Assembly (NCBI GenBank): GCA_036504215.1
Contig: DASXVO010000054.1
Coordinates: 62,001 to 126,000, forward strand
Direction of reading: 5' to 3'
DNA length: 64,000 nt
Source of the DNA: Vicinamibacterales bacterium
GTDB lineage: Bacteria; Acidobacteriota; Vicinamibacteria; Vicinamibacterales; Fen-181
Part shown: positions 1-8,881 of the stretch, in pieces
How positions within the stretch are numbered: the stretch's first letter is position 1
How the letters are laid out: every line of letters starts with the position of its first letter
The notes under the pieces: model-generated
Seen by the model: the letters and a program-made list of their open reading frames with translations, nothing else
Database searches by the model: none
Told to the model about the DNA's origin: nothing
Position numbers and translations under genes: made by a program

Positions 1-40
1 ACCAGAGGCCATCTCCCGGGAGAGATCGTCGCACCGGCAG

Positions 41-1591
41 CTATCCGCCTGTTGCCCGGCCCGCTTGCTGGATCGCCTCGAACTCGACGAGGGCGAGGTC
101 GTACGCCAGGATCGCGCCGATCTCGTTCGTCCTGGCCTGCGCGAGATCCCGCTGGGCCTGGATCACGAGGAAGCTGGTGGACATGCCGGCGTCGAACCGC
201 TTGCGCTCGGCCTCGAGCCGCTGCTCGGCGAGCTGGCGCGCGGCGCGGGCGGTCTCAATCCGCCTGGCGTTCATCTCGATCTTCCGCCAGGCGTCCCGCA
301 CCTGCAGAATGGCGCGCGACTCGGCGCTCTTCAGCCGCTCGCGCGCCTGCTGGTCCTCGAGTGTGGCGCGGGCGTGGTTCGCGTGCTCGGTGGACTGGCC
401 GATCGGGTAGTTGAAGCTGACGCCGACGAACCAGGTCGGGTAGTTGGCCGAGAACACCTGGTTCATCACGGACCCGAAGCCGGTCTCCGCGCCGGGGCCG
501 ACGATCGTGCCGGGAAATCCGCCCGTGCGCAACACCTGCGTGCCGCCGAGACCGTTGGCCTGGTAGCTGGCGTTCAGCCGGACGTCGGGGCGCCGCTGGT
601 TGTCGGTGAACCTCACGGTGAGATCGGCGTTGTCGATTTCCTTGCGCGCCCGGACGAGGTCGGTGCGGTCCTTGAGCGCGGCGGTCACGGCGGCTTCGAG
701 GTCTGGCGAGGCCAGGCCGAGCGGGGGCGAATCGGCGGGCTCGAGGCCCACGCGCCACGCGCTCCGATCGCTCGTGTCGAAGATCAGCGTCCGCAGCACG
801 TCCTCGGCTTCCTTCACCGCCGTCTCCGCGATGATGAGCTGCTCCTGGTCGGCGGCAACCTCGGCCTGCGCCGACACCAGGTCGAGGGGCGGCGACTGGC
901 CGTAGCCCACCTTGACCTTGTTCACCCGCACCAGCTCGCGGGCGAGGTCGAGCGTCGATGTGCGCGCGCCGACATTCGCGATCGCGGTGACGAGGTTCCA
1001 GTACGCGCTCTTGACGTTCGCGACGGTCTGCACGAGCGTTTCGCGAAGGCGCGTGTCGGCAATCGCGCGGTTCACGCGGCTCGACGCCAACTGCAGCCGC
1101 GCGGAGTCGATCGCGAGGTCGCGGACCAGGGGCTGCGACAGAGACACCGACAGCCCCGACTGCAGCACCGGGTTGTAGCTGTTCAGGAAGCTGTCGCTGC
1201 TCGTGTGGACGTAGTCCCACGACACGCTGTACGACGTGCCGTACCACGGCAGCCGTTGGAAGAGGCCCAGGGTTGTCGTGACGGCGTCGTTGCGCGTGGG
1301 CGTCGGCACCAGGAAACTCGACGGCGGCTCGAGCTGGTTGTTCCGCTGGAGGCCGGTGTTGAACGTCGGCCGGAAAGCTCCGGCCGCCGCCGCGATCTGT
1401 GTGTCCCCAATCTGCGGCGTGATCCGTTCGGCCGCCAGCTCGATGTTGTGATCGAGCGCCATCTTCACGGCGTCGTTCACGGTCAGGCGGAGTGTTTCGG
1501 GCTGGGCGGCGGCCGGCATCGCCGGCGCCTGCCCGGATGGCGACGCGGAAACCGCCACCCAGATGGATATCATCAACAGCGTTCGGCGCAT
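41..1591 (-). CDS. TolC-family outer membrane efflux channel
   Basis: Outer-membrane factor of a tripartite efflux pump: it would form the trimeric channel through which the RND pump upstream expels substrate. The 516-residue product starts with a signal peptide (MRRTLLMISIWVAVSASPSG) and shows the two-fold OEP repeat organisation: long helical stretches rich in Ala, Gln and Arg, separated by Tyr/Asn-rich beta segments such as SYSVSWDYVHT and VSFNYPIGQS. The length is normal for the family. It is the third gene of a minus-strand operon, 77 bp after the pump gene, and is the promoter-distal gene. The ATG at 1591 directly precedes the signal peptide. The substrate cannot be told from sequence. 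Identification as an efflux OMF is secure because adaptor and pump lie in order upstream. Confidence 0.9.
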   Translation of the reverse strand: MRRTLLMISIWVAVSASPSGQAPAMPAAAQPETLRLTVNDAVKMALDHNIELAAERITPQIGDTQIAAAAGAFRPTFNTGLQRNNQLEPPSSFLVPTPTRNDAVTTTLGLFQRLPWYGTSYSVSWDYVHTSSDSFLNSYNPVLQSGLSVSLSQPLVRDLAIDSARLQLASSRVNRAIADTRLRETLVQTVANVKSAYWNLVTAIANVGARTSTLDLARELVRVNKVKVGYGQSPPLDLVSAQAEVAADQEQLIIAETAVKEAEDVLRTLIFDTSDRSAWRVGLEPADSPPLGLASPDLEAAVTAALKDRTDLVRARKEIDNADLTVRFTDNQRRPDVRLNASYQANGLGGTQVLRTGGFPGTIVGPGAETGFGSVMNQVFSANYPTWFVGVSFNYPIGQSTEHANHARATLEDQQARERLKSAESRAILQVRDAWRKIEMNARRIETARAARQLAEQRLEAERKRFDAGMSTSFLVIQAQRDLAQARTNEIGAILAYDLALVEFEAIQQAGRATGG

Positions 1592-1668
1592 GGTCGGTCG
1601 TCAATCCTCTCGAGTTGGTGTCGTCAGCCGCGGTGACTTGGAGTCTCTGGCGTCCTCGGTGGTTCAAC

Positions 1669-4600
1669 CTAGCCGCCCGCGGTCCGCGCCTCCGCGAGTT
1701 CCGGCATCCGGGTCTCCTCCGAGCCGGACTCGCCGGCCCTGACCGCATGGCGCCGCGCCACGAGCACGTAGATCGACGGCACGACGAACAGCGTGAAGGC
1801 CGATCCGATCACCATCCCGGTGACCAGCATCATGCCGATGCTGTTGCGGGCGCCGGCGCCCGGGCCCCGCGCGAACACCAGCGGCAGATGACCCATCACG
1901 GTGGCGGCGGTCGTCATCAGGATCGGCCGAAGCCGCGTGGATGCGGCTTCGACGACGGCGTTTAGCTTGTCGCTGCCCGCCTCCTGGAGCTTGTTGGCGA
2001 ACTCCACGATCAGGATGCCGTTCTTCGACACCAGTCCGACCAGCGTGATCAAGCCGATCTGACTGTAGATGTTGAGCGTCGTCAGGCCGAGGAACGAGAA
2101 CAGCAGCGACCCGGACAGCGCGAGCGGCACGGATCCCGCCAGGATGATGAACGGATCGCGGAAGCTCTCGAACTGCGCCGCGAGCACGAGGTAGATCAGG
2201 ATTGCCGACAGGAGGAACGTGCCGAGGAAGTTGCCGCCCTCCGTCCGAAGCTGACGCGACTCGCCCGCGAAGTCCACGGCGAAGCCCTGGCCGGTCGGCA
2301 GGATGCGGCGCGCCTCGTCCTCGAGCATGCGCAGCGCGGCGTCCAGGGAGACTCCGGGCGGGATGACGCCCTGGATCCGCACGGCGTTCAACTGCTGGAA
2401 CCGCTTCAATTCCCTCGGTTCGGTCGTCGTCTTCAGCGTGGCGAAGGTGGACAGCCGCACGAGCTTGTTGCCGGCGCCGGTGACGTAGATGTCCTTCAGT
2501 TGATCCGGCGTCAGCCGATTCGCCCGCTTGATCTGCGGGATCACCTTGTAGCTCCGGCCCTGGACGCTGAAGCGGTTCACGAAATCCCCGCCGAGCATCG
2601 TCGAGAGGTCGCGGCCCGCCTGCTGGAGATCGACGCCCTGCGATCGGAGCTTGTCCCGGTCGAAGACGACCTCGGCCTGCGGCTGGTCGAACTTCAAGTC
2701 GGAGTCGGCGAACATGAACAGGCCGCTCGTGAACGCCTTCTCGACGAGCCGGTTGGCGAACTCGACGAGGCGCTGCGGCTCGGCCGTCGAGGCGACGACG
2801 AAGTCCACCGGGAAATCGCCGCCGCCAGGGAGGGCCGGCGGCGCGAGGGAGATGACGCGCACCCCCGCGATCTTCGAGAGCTGCGCCGCGGTCTCGATCT
2901 GGAGCTGTTGCGTGCTCTTGGCGCGCTCGTTCCAGGGTTTGGTGACCATGCCGCCAAACCCTCCGGTCGGCAACGTGATCTGGAAGATGCTCTCCGACTC
3001 CGGGAACGACCGGTAGATGTCGTAGACCTGCGCGGAGAAGAGCTTCGTCTGATCGAGCGTCGCATTCGGCGCGGCCTGGATGATGCCGAACACCACGCTC
3101 TGATCCTCCCTCGGCGCCAGTTCCTTCTGAGAGAAGAGGTAGAAGGGCACCATCAGCAGGGCGACGATCGCCCAGAGGACGAAGACGACCGGCCGGTACT
3201 GGAGCGTACCGGTCAACACCCTGGTGTAGAGCAGCCGCACGGCGTCGAAATGGCGGTTGATCATGCCGGCAAACCCGTGCTCGACGGCGCCCGATCGCAA
3301 CAGCCGCGACGACATCATCGGCGACAAGGTGAGCGCGACGACGCCAGAGACGATCACCGCGCCGGCCAGCGTGAAGGCGAACTCGCGGAACAGCGCGCCC
3401 GTGAGGCCGCCCTGCAGGCCGATCGGCGCGTACACGGCCGCGAGCGTGATCGTCATCGCGATGATCGGGCCGACCAGTTCGCGCGCCGCGGCAACGGCCG
3501 CGTCGAACGGGCGCTGGCCCATCCGGAGGTGGCGTTCCACGTTCTCCACCATCACGATCGCATCGTCCACGACGAGTCCGACCGACAGCACGATCGCGAG
3601 CAGCGTCAGCAGGTTGATCGTGAAACCCGCGACGAGCATCAGGAACACCGCCCCGACAAGAGAGATCGGAATGGCCAGCGCCGGGATGAGCGCCGAGCGC
3701 GCGGATCCCAGGAACAGGAAGATCACGAGGATGACGATCAGGAGGGTCTCCGTGAGCGTCTTGAACACCTCGTCGATCGCGTTCTGGATGTAGGTGGTCG
3801 AGTCGTAGGGAATGCCGACCTTCATGCCCACGGGGAGCTGCGCTTGGATCTCCCTGACCGCCTCGCGCACCCTGGCGATGACATCGAGCGAGTTCGCCGT
3901 CGGCAGCACCCACACGCCCATGAACGTGGAGTTCTGGCCGTTGAAGCGGACGTCCGAGTCGTAGTTCTCGGCGCCGAGCACGACGTCGGCAATCTCTCCG
4001 AGCCGGACGACGACGCCCTTGTCCTCCTTCACGACCAACTGCTGGAATTCCTCCGGCGTCTGGAGGTTGGTGTTGGCGATCAGGTTCACCGACACCATCG
4101 AGCCCTTGGTCCGGCCGAGGGCGGCGAGGTAGTTGTTCTTCGAGAGGGCGTCGCGCACCTGAGAGGGCGAGATGCCCAGCGCGGCCATCCGCTCGGGCTT
4201 GAGCCAGACCCGCATCGCAAACGTCCGGTCGCCGAGGATGTCGGCGCGCTGCACGCCGCTGATGGCCGAGAGCCGTGGCTGGACGACGCGCGTCAGGTAG
4301 TCGGTGATCTGGTTCTGGTCGAGGTTGGCGGACGAGAACCCGATGTACATCGCCGCGAACTGGTTGTCCGCGGTTTCGAGCTGGATGATCGGCGCCTGCG
4401 CCTCGGGCGGCATGTCGTTCCGCACCTGCGCCACCTTCGCCTGGATCTGCGTGAGCGCGGCGTTGGTGTCGTAGTTGAGCTTCAAGTGGACGGTGATCGT
4501 GCTCGCGCCCTGCGCGCTGGACGACTCGAGGTAGTCGATGCCGTCGGCGCTCGCGATGACGCGCTCGAGCGGCGTCGTGATGAAGCCTCGCACCAGGCTC

Positions 4601-4767
4601 GCGTTGGCGCCGACGTACACGGTCGTGACCCGGACGATCGCGATGTCGCTGCGCGGGTACTGACGCACCGACAGCGCGCGGACGGACTGCAGGCCGGCAA
4701 TCAGAATCACCAGGTTGACGACGACGGCGAGGATCGGCCGCTTGATGAAGAGATCGGTCAGCTTCAT
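1669..4767 (-). CDS. RND efflux pump, inner-membrane permease (AcrB/MexB type)
   Basis: Proton-driven inner-membrane pump of the hydrophobe/amphiphile efflux class. The 1032-residue length matches AcrB. The first transmembrane helix follows MKLTDLFIKRPILAVVV, the classic start of the family. TM4 carries adjacent aspartates at about 401 and 402 (GLVVDDAIVMVENVERH), the proton-relay pair, so this is a multidrug-type pump and not a heavy-metal type with a lone acidic residue. Two large periplasmic loops (about 40-330 and 560-860) and twelve TM helices are visible. Its ATG overlaps the adaptor stop codon by one base (TAATG), which suggests translational coupling. The pump is intact. Likely substrates are antibiotics, dyes or detergents, but specificity is unknown. 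Confidence 0.95.
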   Translation of the reverse strand: MKLTDLFIKRPILAVVVNLVILIAGLQSVRALSVRQYPRSDIAIVRVTTVYVGANASLVRGFITTPLERVIASADGIDYLESSSAQGASTITVHLKLNYDTNAALTQIQAKVAQVRNDMPPEAQAPIIQLETADNQFAAMYIGFSSANLDQNQITDYLTRVVQPRLSAISGVQRADILGDRTFAMRVWLKPERMAALGISPSQVRDALSKNNYLAALGRTKGSMVSVNLIANTNLQTPEEFQQLVVKEDKGVVVRLGEIADVVLGAENYDSDVRFNGQNSTFMGVWVLPTANSLDVIARVREAVREIQAQLPVGMKVGIPYDSTTYIQNAIDEVFKTLTETLLIVILVIFLFLGSARSALIPALAIPISLVGAVFLMLVAGFTINLLTLLAIVLSVGLVVDDAIVMVENVERHLRMGQRPFDAAVAAARELVGPIIAMTITLAAVYAPIGLQGGLTGALFREFAFTLAGAVIVSGVVALTLSPMMSSRLLRSGAVEHGFAGMINRHFDAVRLLYTRVLTGTLQYRPVVFVLWAIVALLMVPFYLFSQKELAPREDQSVVFGIIQAAPNATLDQTKLFSAQVYDIYRSFPESESIFQITLPTGGFGGMVTKPWNERAKSTQQLQIETAAQLSKIAGVRVISLAPPALPGGGDFPVDFVVASTAEPQRLVEFANRLVEKAFTSGLFMFADSDLKFDQPQAEVVFDRDKLRSQGVDLQQAGRDLSTMLGGDFVNRFSVQGRSYKVIPQIKRANRLTPDQLKDIYVTGAGNKLVRLSTFATLKTTTEPRELKRFQQLNAVRIQGVIPPGVSLDAALRMLEDEARRILPTGQGFAVDFAGESRQLRTEGGNFLGTFLLSAILIYLVLAAQFESFRDPFIILAGSVPLALSGSLLFSFLGLTTLNIYSQIGLITLVGLVSKNGILIVEFANKLQEAGSDKLNAVVEAASTRLRPILMTTAATVMGHLPLVFARGPGAGARNSIGMMLVTGMVIGSAFTLFVVPSIYVLVARRHAVRAGESGSEETRMPELAEARTAGG

Positions 4768-5891
4768 TAGCTGTCCTCCGGCCGAGGCGCCGGCTTGTTG
4801 GACGGTCGGACCTTGTTGTTGATCTGAACCGCGGCGCCGTTTCGGAGCTTGAAGACGCCCGAGGTGACCACCTCTTCACCGGGCTTCACGCCCGACAGCA
4901 CCGCCACCTGATCGCCCCTGGCGCTCCCGAGCTTGACGAACCGCTGCTCCACGCCGCGGTAGGTGGCGCCCTTCGGGTTCTTCATCTCCGCCACGACGAA
5001 GACCGAATCGCCGTACGGCGCGTAGTTGACGGCCGACGTCGGGAGAGACACCACCGTGTCGCCGGCGCCCACCGCCGCGTTGGCCTGCACGAACATCCCC
5101 GGGTGCAGCGCGCCGCCGGCGTTGGCGCACGTCGCCTGCACCTGGATGTTGCGGGTGGCCTCGTCCACGACCGAATCGATCGCGGTGACCCGGCCGGCAA
5201 TCTCGGCGTTCGAGTTCTCGATCGAGACACGAACGCCGGTGCCCGACCTGAGCCTGGCGACCTGCTCCTGCGGCACGGAGAAGTTCACGTAGATCGGATT
5301 GAGCGCCTGCAGCGACACGATCGGCGCGCCGCCGGCCAGGTACTGGCCGAGGTTGATCTGGCGCAGGCCGAGGACGCCCGAGAACGGCGCCCGGATGGTC
5401 TTGCGCGCGATCGTGGCCCGCGTCTCGCCAACGCTCGCCTCGGCCTGCTTCTGCGCGGCTTCGGCCTGGTCGTACTCCGCCTGGGAGATCACGCCTTCTC
5501 CTTTCAGGCCGCGCATCCGTTCCAGGTTGACGTTCGACAGGTGACGCTGCGCTTCCGCCGCCGCGAGCTGCGCCTGCTCCTGCCGCGTGTCGAGTTGCGC
5601 GAGCGTGTCGCCTTCCTTCACGCTCCGACCCGACTCGAACCCGATCGACACGACGATGCCCGGCAGGTCCGCGCTGACCGTCACGCCGCGGACGGCCGCC
5701 ACGGTGCCGATCACCGCCAGGGTTGCGGGCCATCGTTCCTCGGTGGCCATCACCGTGGTCACCGCCTCGGGCGGCGGCTGGAACGCGGAGAATTCGGCAA
5801 TGGCCGAGCGCACCTGCTTCACCTTCACGGCGCCGAGCACGCCAATGACGGCGAACGCGGCGATCAACATCAAGGTCATCCGTTTCTTCAT
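4767..5891 (-). CDS. Periplasmic adaptor (membrane fusion protein) of RND pump
   Basis: HlyD/AcrA-type adaptor linking the RND pump to the TolC-like channel. From the ATG at 5891 the product is 374 residues and begins MKKRMTLMLIAAFAVIGVLG, a single N-terminal membrane anchor. A strong GGAGG lies 10 bases upstream. An upstream in-frame start at 6014 exists but would add 41 unrelated residues before the anchor, so I reject it. Order: lipoyl/barrel-sandwich half (TVSADLPGIVVSIGFESG), alpha-hairpin (RQEQAQLAAAEAQ to QAEASVGETRAT), second lipoyl half (IRAPFSGVLGLRQINLGQYL), beta-barrel and membrane-proximal domain. It is the first gene of the efflux operon; the 225 bp upstream to the LytTR regulator should hold the promoter. 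Confidence 0.93.
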   Translation of the reverse strand: MKKRMTLMLIAAFAVIGVLGAVKVKQVRSAIAEFSAFQPPPEAVTTVMATEERWPATLAVIGTVAAVRGVTVSADLPGIVVSIGFESGRSVKEGDTLAQLDTRQEQAQLAAAEAQRHLSNVNLERMRGLKGEGVISQAEYDQAEAAQKQAEASVGETRATIARKTIRAPFSGVLGLRQINLGQYLAGGAPIVSLQALNPIYVNFSVPQEQVARLRSGTGVRVSIENSNAEIAGRVTAIDSVVDEATRNIQVQATCANAGGALHPGMFVQANAAVGAGDTVVSLPTSAVNYAPYGDSVFVVAEMKNPKGATYRGVEQRFVKLGSARGDQVAVLSGVKPGEEVVTSGVFKLRNGAAVQINNKVRPSNKPAPRPEDS

Positions 5892-6116
5892 GACAGAGAA
5901 ACCTCCGTCCTCATCGCTCGACTTCACGTCGTGGAATGCCCATTCCGCTATGACGCGGTGAGGGGCCACGCCGGTTCCCACGGATGAGTTCAACTCTGCT
6001 GCGACAGAGGTCACGACGGCCGAGCGGTCTGTCGTGATTCACGTCGAGATCGAGTGGGATTTGACGCGGTGAGAACGGTCAAAGCAAAAGTAAGGCCGGA
6101 TCGGTCGGCAATGAGG

Positions 6117-6875
6117 TCACGCCAGGATCTTCAGCAGCACGTCCCGGTATTGCTGGCCCACGGGTATCTGCAGTCCGCCGCGGGTCACGACGATCCACGA
6201 GCCCTTCGTCCAGGGCTGGGCTTCCCGTACCCGGTCCAGGTTGACGATCCAGGAGCGGTGGATCCGCAGGAATCGTTGCGGATCCAGCTTGGCTTCGAGG
6301 GCCGACAGCGTGCTGCGCAGGATGTGCTTCGCCCGTTCGCAGTGGACGCACACATAGTTCCCCGTGGCCTCGAGCGCGTGGATCTCGGTGGTGGGAACCA
6401 GGAGGTACCGTTCTCGGTCCCGCACGACGATGTGGGGGCGCACCGACTGCCTGCGCTCGTGCATGTCGAGCATGGCCTGGATGCGCCGGTCGAGGTCGTC
6501 CCGGTTCTGCCGAGCCAGGACTTCCCGCGCCCGGTCCAGCGACTCCGTGAAGCGTTCCGGGTCGATGGGTTTGGTGAGGTAGTCCAGCGCATTCAGGCGA
6601 AACGCCTCGAGGGCGAACTCGTCGAAGGCGGTCACGAAGACGACGACCGGCAGGGAACCCTCCCGGCGCCAGGTCTCCGCCACTTCCAAACCACTCACGC
6701 CAGGCATCTGGATGTCCAGGAAGACCACATCGGGCGCCAGTTCCTGGAAGGCCTCGAGGGCCGAAGGTCCGTCTCCCCGCTCGCCCACCACCTGAACATC
6801 CGCATGGGCTGCCAGCAGCGTGCGCAGCCGCTCCCTCACCAGAGGCTCGTCGTCCACGACCAGGCACCGGATCAT
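6117..6875 (-). CDS. LytTR-family response regulator
   Basis: DNA-binding response regulator of the LytR/AgrA class, 252 residues. The receiver domain (1-120) has the acidic pocket VVDDE, phosphoacceptor Asp54 in VFLDIQMPG, Thr at FVTAFDEFALEAF and Lys in LTKPID. A linker (120-150) leads to a LytTR domain (about 150-250) with the typical HALEATGNYVCVH and RIHRSWIVNLDRV segments. The ATG at 6875 overlaps the kinase stop codon (ATGA), so the two are co-translated. A longer reading frame continues upstream through the kinase gene but carries no homologous sequence. The partner is the histidine kinase immediately upstream. Targets may include the efflux operon directly downstream on the same strand; that is only suggested by position. 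Confidence 0.93.
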   Translation of the reverse strand: MIRCLVVDDEPLVRERLRTLLAAHADVQVVGERGDGPSALEAFQELAPDVVFLDIQMPGVSGLEVAETWRREGSLPVVVFVTAFDEFALEAFRLNALDYLTKPIDPERFTESLDRAREVLARQNRDDLDRRIQAMLDMHERRQSVRPHIVVRDRERYLLVPTTEIHALEATGNYVCVHCERAKHILRSTLSALEAKLDPQRFLRIHRSWIVNLDRVREAQPWTKGSWIVVTRGGLQIPVGQQYRDVLLKILA

Positions 6876-7981
6876 GACCGTTCTGCCTCCAGGGGAATCT
6901 GAATCCTGACGCGGAAGCCGCCGTTCGGTCGGGTGTCGATCTCCAGCCGGCCTCGTTCGCCGTACATGGCGTGGAGGCGTTCCCGCGTGTTGCCGATACC
7001 CACGCCGGGACGAAGCGGGAGAGTCGTTCCAAGACCGTCGTCCTCGACGGTCAGGACGAGCGAGGGCCCTTCGGACGCCGCAGAGACCTTCAGTCGCCCC
7101 GGCCCCACCTTCGGGGAGAGGCCATGACGAATGGCGTTCTCGACGACCGGGAGAAGAATGAGACTTGGCACCTGGACATCGAGCAGCGTCACGTCCACGC
7201 TCCACTCGACGCGCAGGCGGTCGTCGAATCGGGCCTGCTCGATCTCCAGGTACTTCCGGGTCAGCTCCATCTCCAGCACCAGGCCCATGGTGTGCCTGGA
7301 TGCATCGTCGAGCATGGCTCGCAGCAGGCTGGAGAGGCGCATGAGCAGCCGGTCGGCGGTCTTGGGATCGCGATGGAGCAGCGTCGAGATGGCCTGGAGC
7401 GCGTTGAAGAGGAAATGGGGATGGATCTGTCGCTGAAGCAGGGCCAGGCGGGCTTCGGAGAGCTGACCCGCCAGGCGCTCGGCCTGGACCTCCTCCTCCC
7501 GGCGAGCCCTCGCATTGCGCATGGCCGCGGCCCCGACCAGGATGAGCAGGTAGACGAACGGCACATTGATGAAGCTGCCGAGCACGTTCTTCCTGGTTGG
7601 CAGCCAGAGCGTGAGGTGGGGCGCGCTCCAGCCGGACGCATACCAGGCCCACGCGAGATTGACGCCGCGCTGGATGAACCAGTAGGGGATGAAGACCAGG
7701 ACCATGCCCAGGCAATGAGCGGCCAGGACGCGTCCCAGGCCCAGCCGCTCGATCCGGACGCGGCGGTCCATGGCGAGCACGATTGGGGCGAGGAAGGCCC
7801 AGGGCATGATGCCGACGAGCTCGCCCCAGATGAGATCCGGCCAGGCCCCGCCGAGCCCCCTCCCCTGGAGAATCCACAGCAGCGCCAGCCCCCCGAAGAC
7901 CAGGAGGCGGAAGCCCAGGCGGTCCCACGAGAGCAGGAAGTCCGCCATGCGGGGCGCGTCGGTTGCCTTGTCGGCCGTCAT
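6872..7981 (-). CDS. LytS-type sensor histidine kinase (His_kinase/PF06580 class)
   Basis: Membrane sensor kinase, 369 residues. About four to five hydrophobic segments occupy residues 12-165 (for example LLVFGGLALLWIL, IMPWAFLAPIVLAM, VLAAHCLGMVLVFIPYWF and NVPFVYLLILVGAAAM), with no large periplasmic domain, so it probably senses within the membrane. The phosphoacceptor motif is LLQRQIHPHFLFNALQ, characteristic of LytS/YehU kinases. The C-terminal ATPase domain has the N-box-like LPVVENAIRHGL, then DDGLG and GIGNTRERL. It forms a two-gene operon with the LytTR regulator through a 4-base overlap. Signal and targets are unknown. Confidence 0.92.
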   Translation of the reverse strand: MTADKATDAPRMADFLLSWDRLGFRLLVFGGLALLWILQGRGLGGAWPDLIWGELVGIMPWAFLAPIVLAMDRRVRIERLGLGRVLAAHCLGMVLVFIPYWFIQRGVNLAWAWYASGWSAPHLTLWLPTRKNVLGSFINVPFVYLLILVGAAAMRNARARREEEVQAERLAGQLSEARLALLQRQIHPHFLFNALQAISTLLHRDPKTADRLLMRLSSLLRAMLDDASRHTMGLVLEMELTRKYLEIEQARFDDRLRVEWSVDVTLLDVQVPSLILLPVVENAIRHGLSPKVGPGRLKVSAASEGPSLVLTVEDDGLGTTLPLRPGVGIGNTRERLHAMYGERGRLEIDTRPNGGFRVRIQIPLEAERS

Positions 7982-8004
7982 CGTCGAACCTGCCGGATCT
8001 CCAT

Positions 8005-8032
8005 GTCTCCTGGCCGCCGATGTTCAGGAGAC
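8005..8032. promoter_or_regulatory. 8-bp perfect inverted repeat upstream of the LytS-type kinase
   Basis: The arms GTCTCCTG (8005-8012) and CAGGAGAC (8025-8032) are perfect complements separated by 12 bases. The site ends 24 bp before the kinase start codon (7981), a position suited to a dimeric regulator operator or a 5'-UTR hairpin. It could also be chance; LytTR regulators usually bind direct rather than inverted repeats, so autoregulation by the neighbouring regulator is not implied. Confidence 0.25.
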
Positions 8033-8146
8033 GCGCGTGGCCACCCAATATATGCGATGTGCGCCGTCTGCCCACGCATTCTCGTGGAGCGAACGTCCGG
8101 CGCACAAGGCGCAGGTGTCTGGGTGGTCCTGTGGGCGCTCGTGCGG

Positions 8147-8698
8147 CTATGCCAGCTTGACCTCGACCACGCAGCGCTTACTGCCGCCGAGCTTCGATTC
8201 CTTGAGGAACACCTGGACCGGTCGTCCGAGAATGCCCTCGAACGATTCCTTCTGGTAGCCAACCGAGCAGTTGCACCAGAACGCAGGGGTCCGCTTGTTG
8301 TCCACCATCGGGCAATTGCACTCGCCTTCGGGCCCGACGATGGTGATGACGCCCTTCTGCTTGTCCCAGGTGAACTCGGTGCCCCAGTTCTTCTTCGCTT
8401 CGGCGAAGTACCCTTCAGGGTCGCCCTTGAACTTGACATGGAGCTGGCCCAGCTTGGCGCACTCCCGGCCGGTCTTCTCGATGATCCCGGCGCAGGCCTC
8501 CGCCGCCGGGCCGGCGGCCATGAAGCCGGCCATCTTGGCGATCTGGTACCGGGCGAAGGCGAGCCGCTGGTCCGGGGGCTCGGTCGCCGGCTTGTCGCCA
8601 CCTGCCGCGTGCAACAGCCCGGGCGCACCGATTAGATTCAGCGCGCATCCGCACACGCCGAGACCGCACGCGCTCTTCAGGAACTCTTTGCGATTCAC
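8147..8698 (-). CDS. Exported cysteine-containing protein of unknown function (DUF6144-like)
   Basis: A 183-residue protein with an N-terminal export signal (MNRKEFLKSACGLGVCGCAL, then hydrophobic to about residue 32). The body resembles small helical proteins that I recall as DUF6144, but that name is from memory and uncertain. The C-terminal half has clustered cysteines: GECNCPMVDN, FWCNCSVGYQ and KRCVVEVKLA, with a further CAGII and ECAKL in the helical part. CxC plus CxC suggests metal or disulfide chemistry. The start at 8698 is preceded by a purine-rich GGGAGGACAT. It stands alone between the two-component pair and the envelope block, with about 165 and 183 bp on either side. Confidence 0.7.
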   Translation of the reverse strand: MNRKEFLKSACGLGVCGCALNLIGAPGLLHAAGGDKPATEPPDQRLAFARYQIAKMAGFMAAGPAAEACAGIIEKTGRECAKLGQLHVKFKGDPEGYFAEAKKNWGTEFTWDKQKGVITIVGPEGECNCPMVDNKRTPAFWCNCSVGYQKESFEGILGRPVQVFLKESKLGGSKRCVVEVKLA

Positions 8699-8881
8699 AT
8701 GTCCTCCCTTCCGGGCGGGCCCGCGCCTCGTCCGGCCATTCGTGATGTGGCAGACCTCTCGCGAGAGTGTTCGCCACTCCTGGCCCGGGCGCAGCCGGAA
8801 TGTGCCGGAAGGCGGAGAATGCGGGACGAACGGAGTGTTTGCGGGTGTGGGCCGGCGCTACCGGTCCCGCCGCGTCGCCTG

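Noticed and set aside
65-1636. Long plus-strand reading frame opposite the TolC-like gene
   Set aside because: It mirrors the minus-strand gene in a GC-rich genome; composition is Arg/Gly/His-rich without motifs, while the minus frame shows a clear OMF.
1664-4879. 1071-codon minus-strand frame over the RND pump
   Set aside because: Arg/Pro-rich shadow of the pump gene in another frame; no hydrophobic helices.
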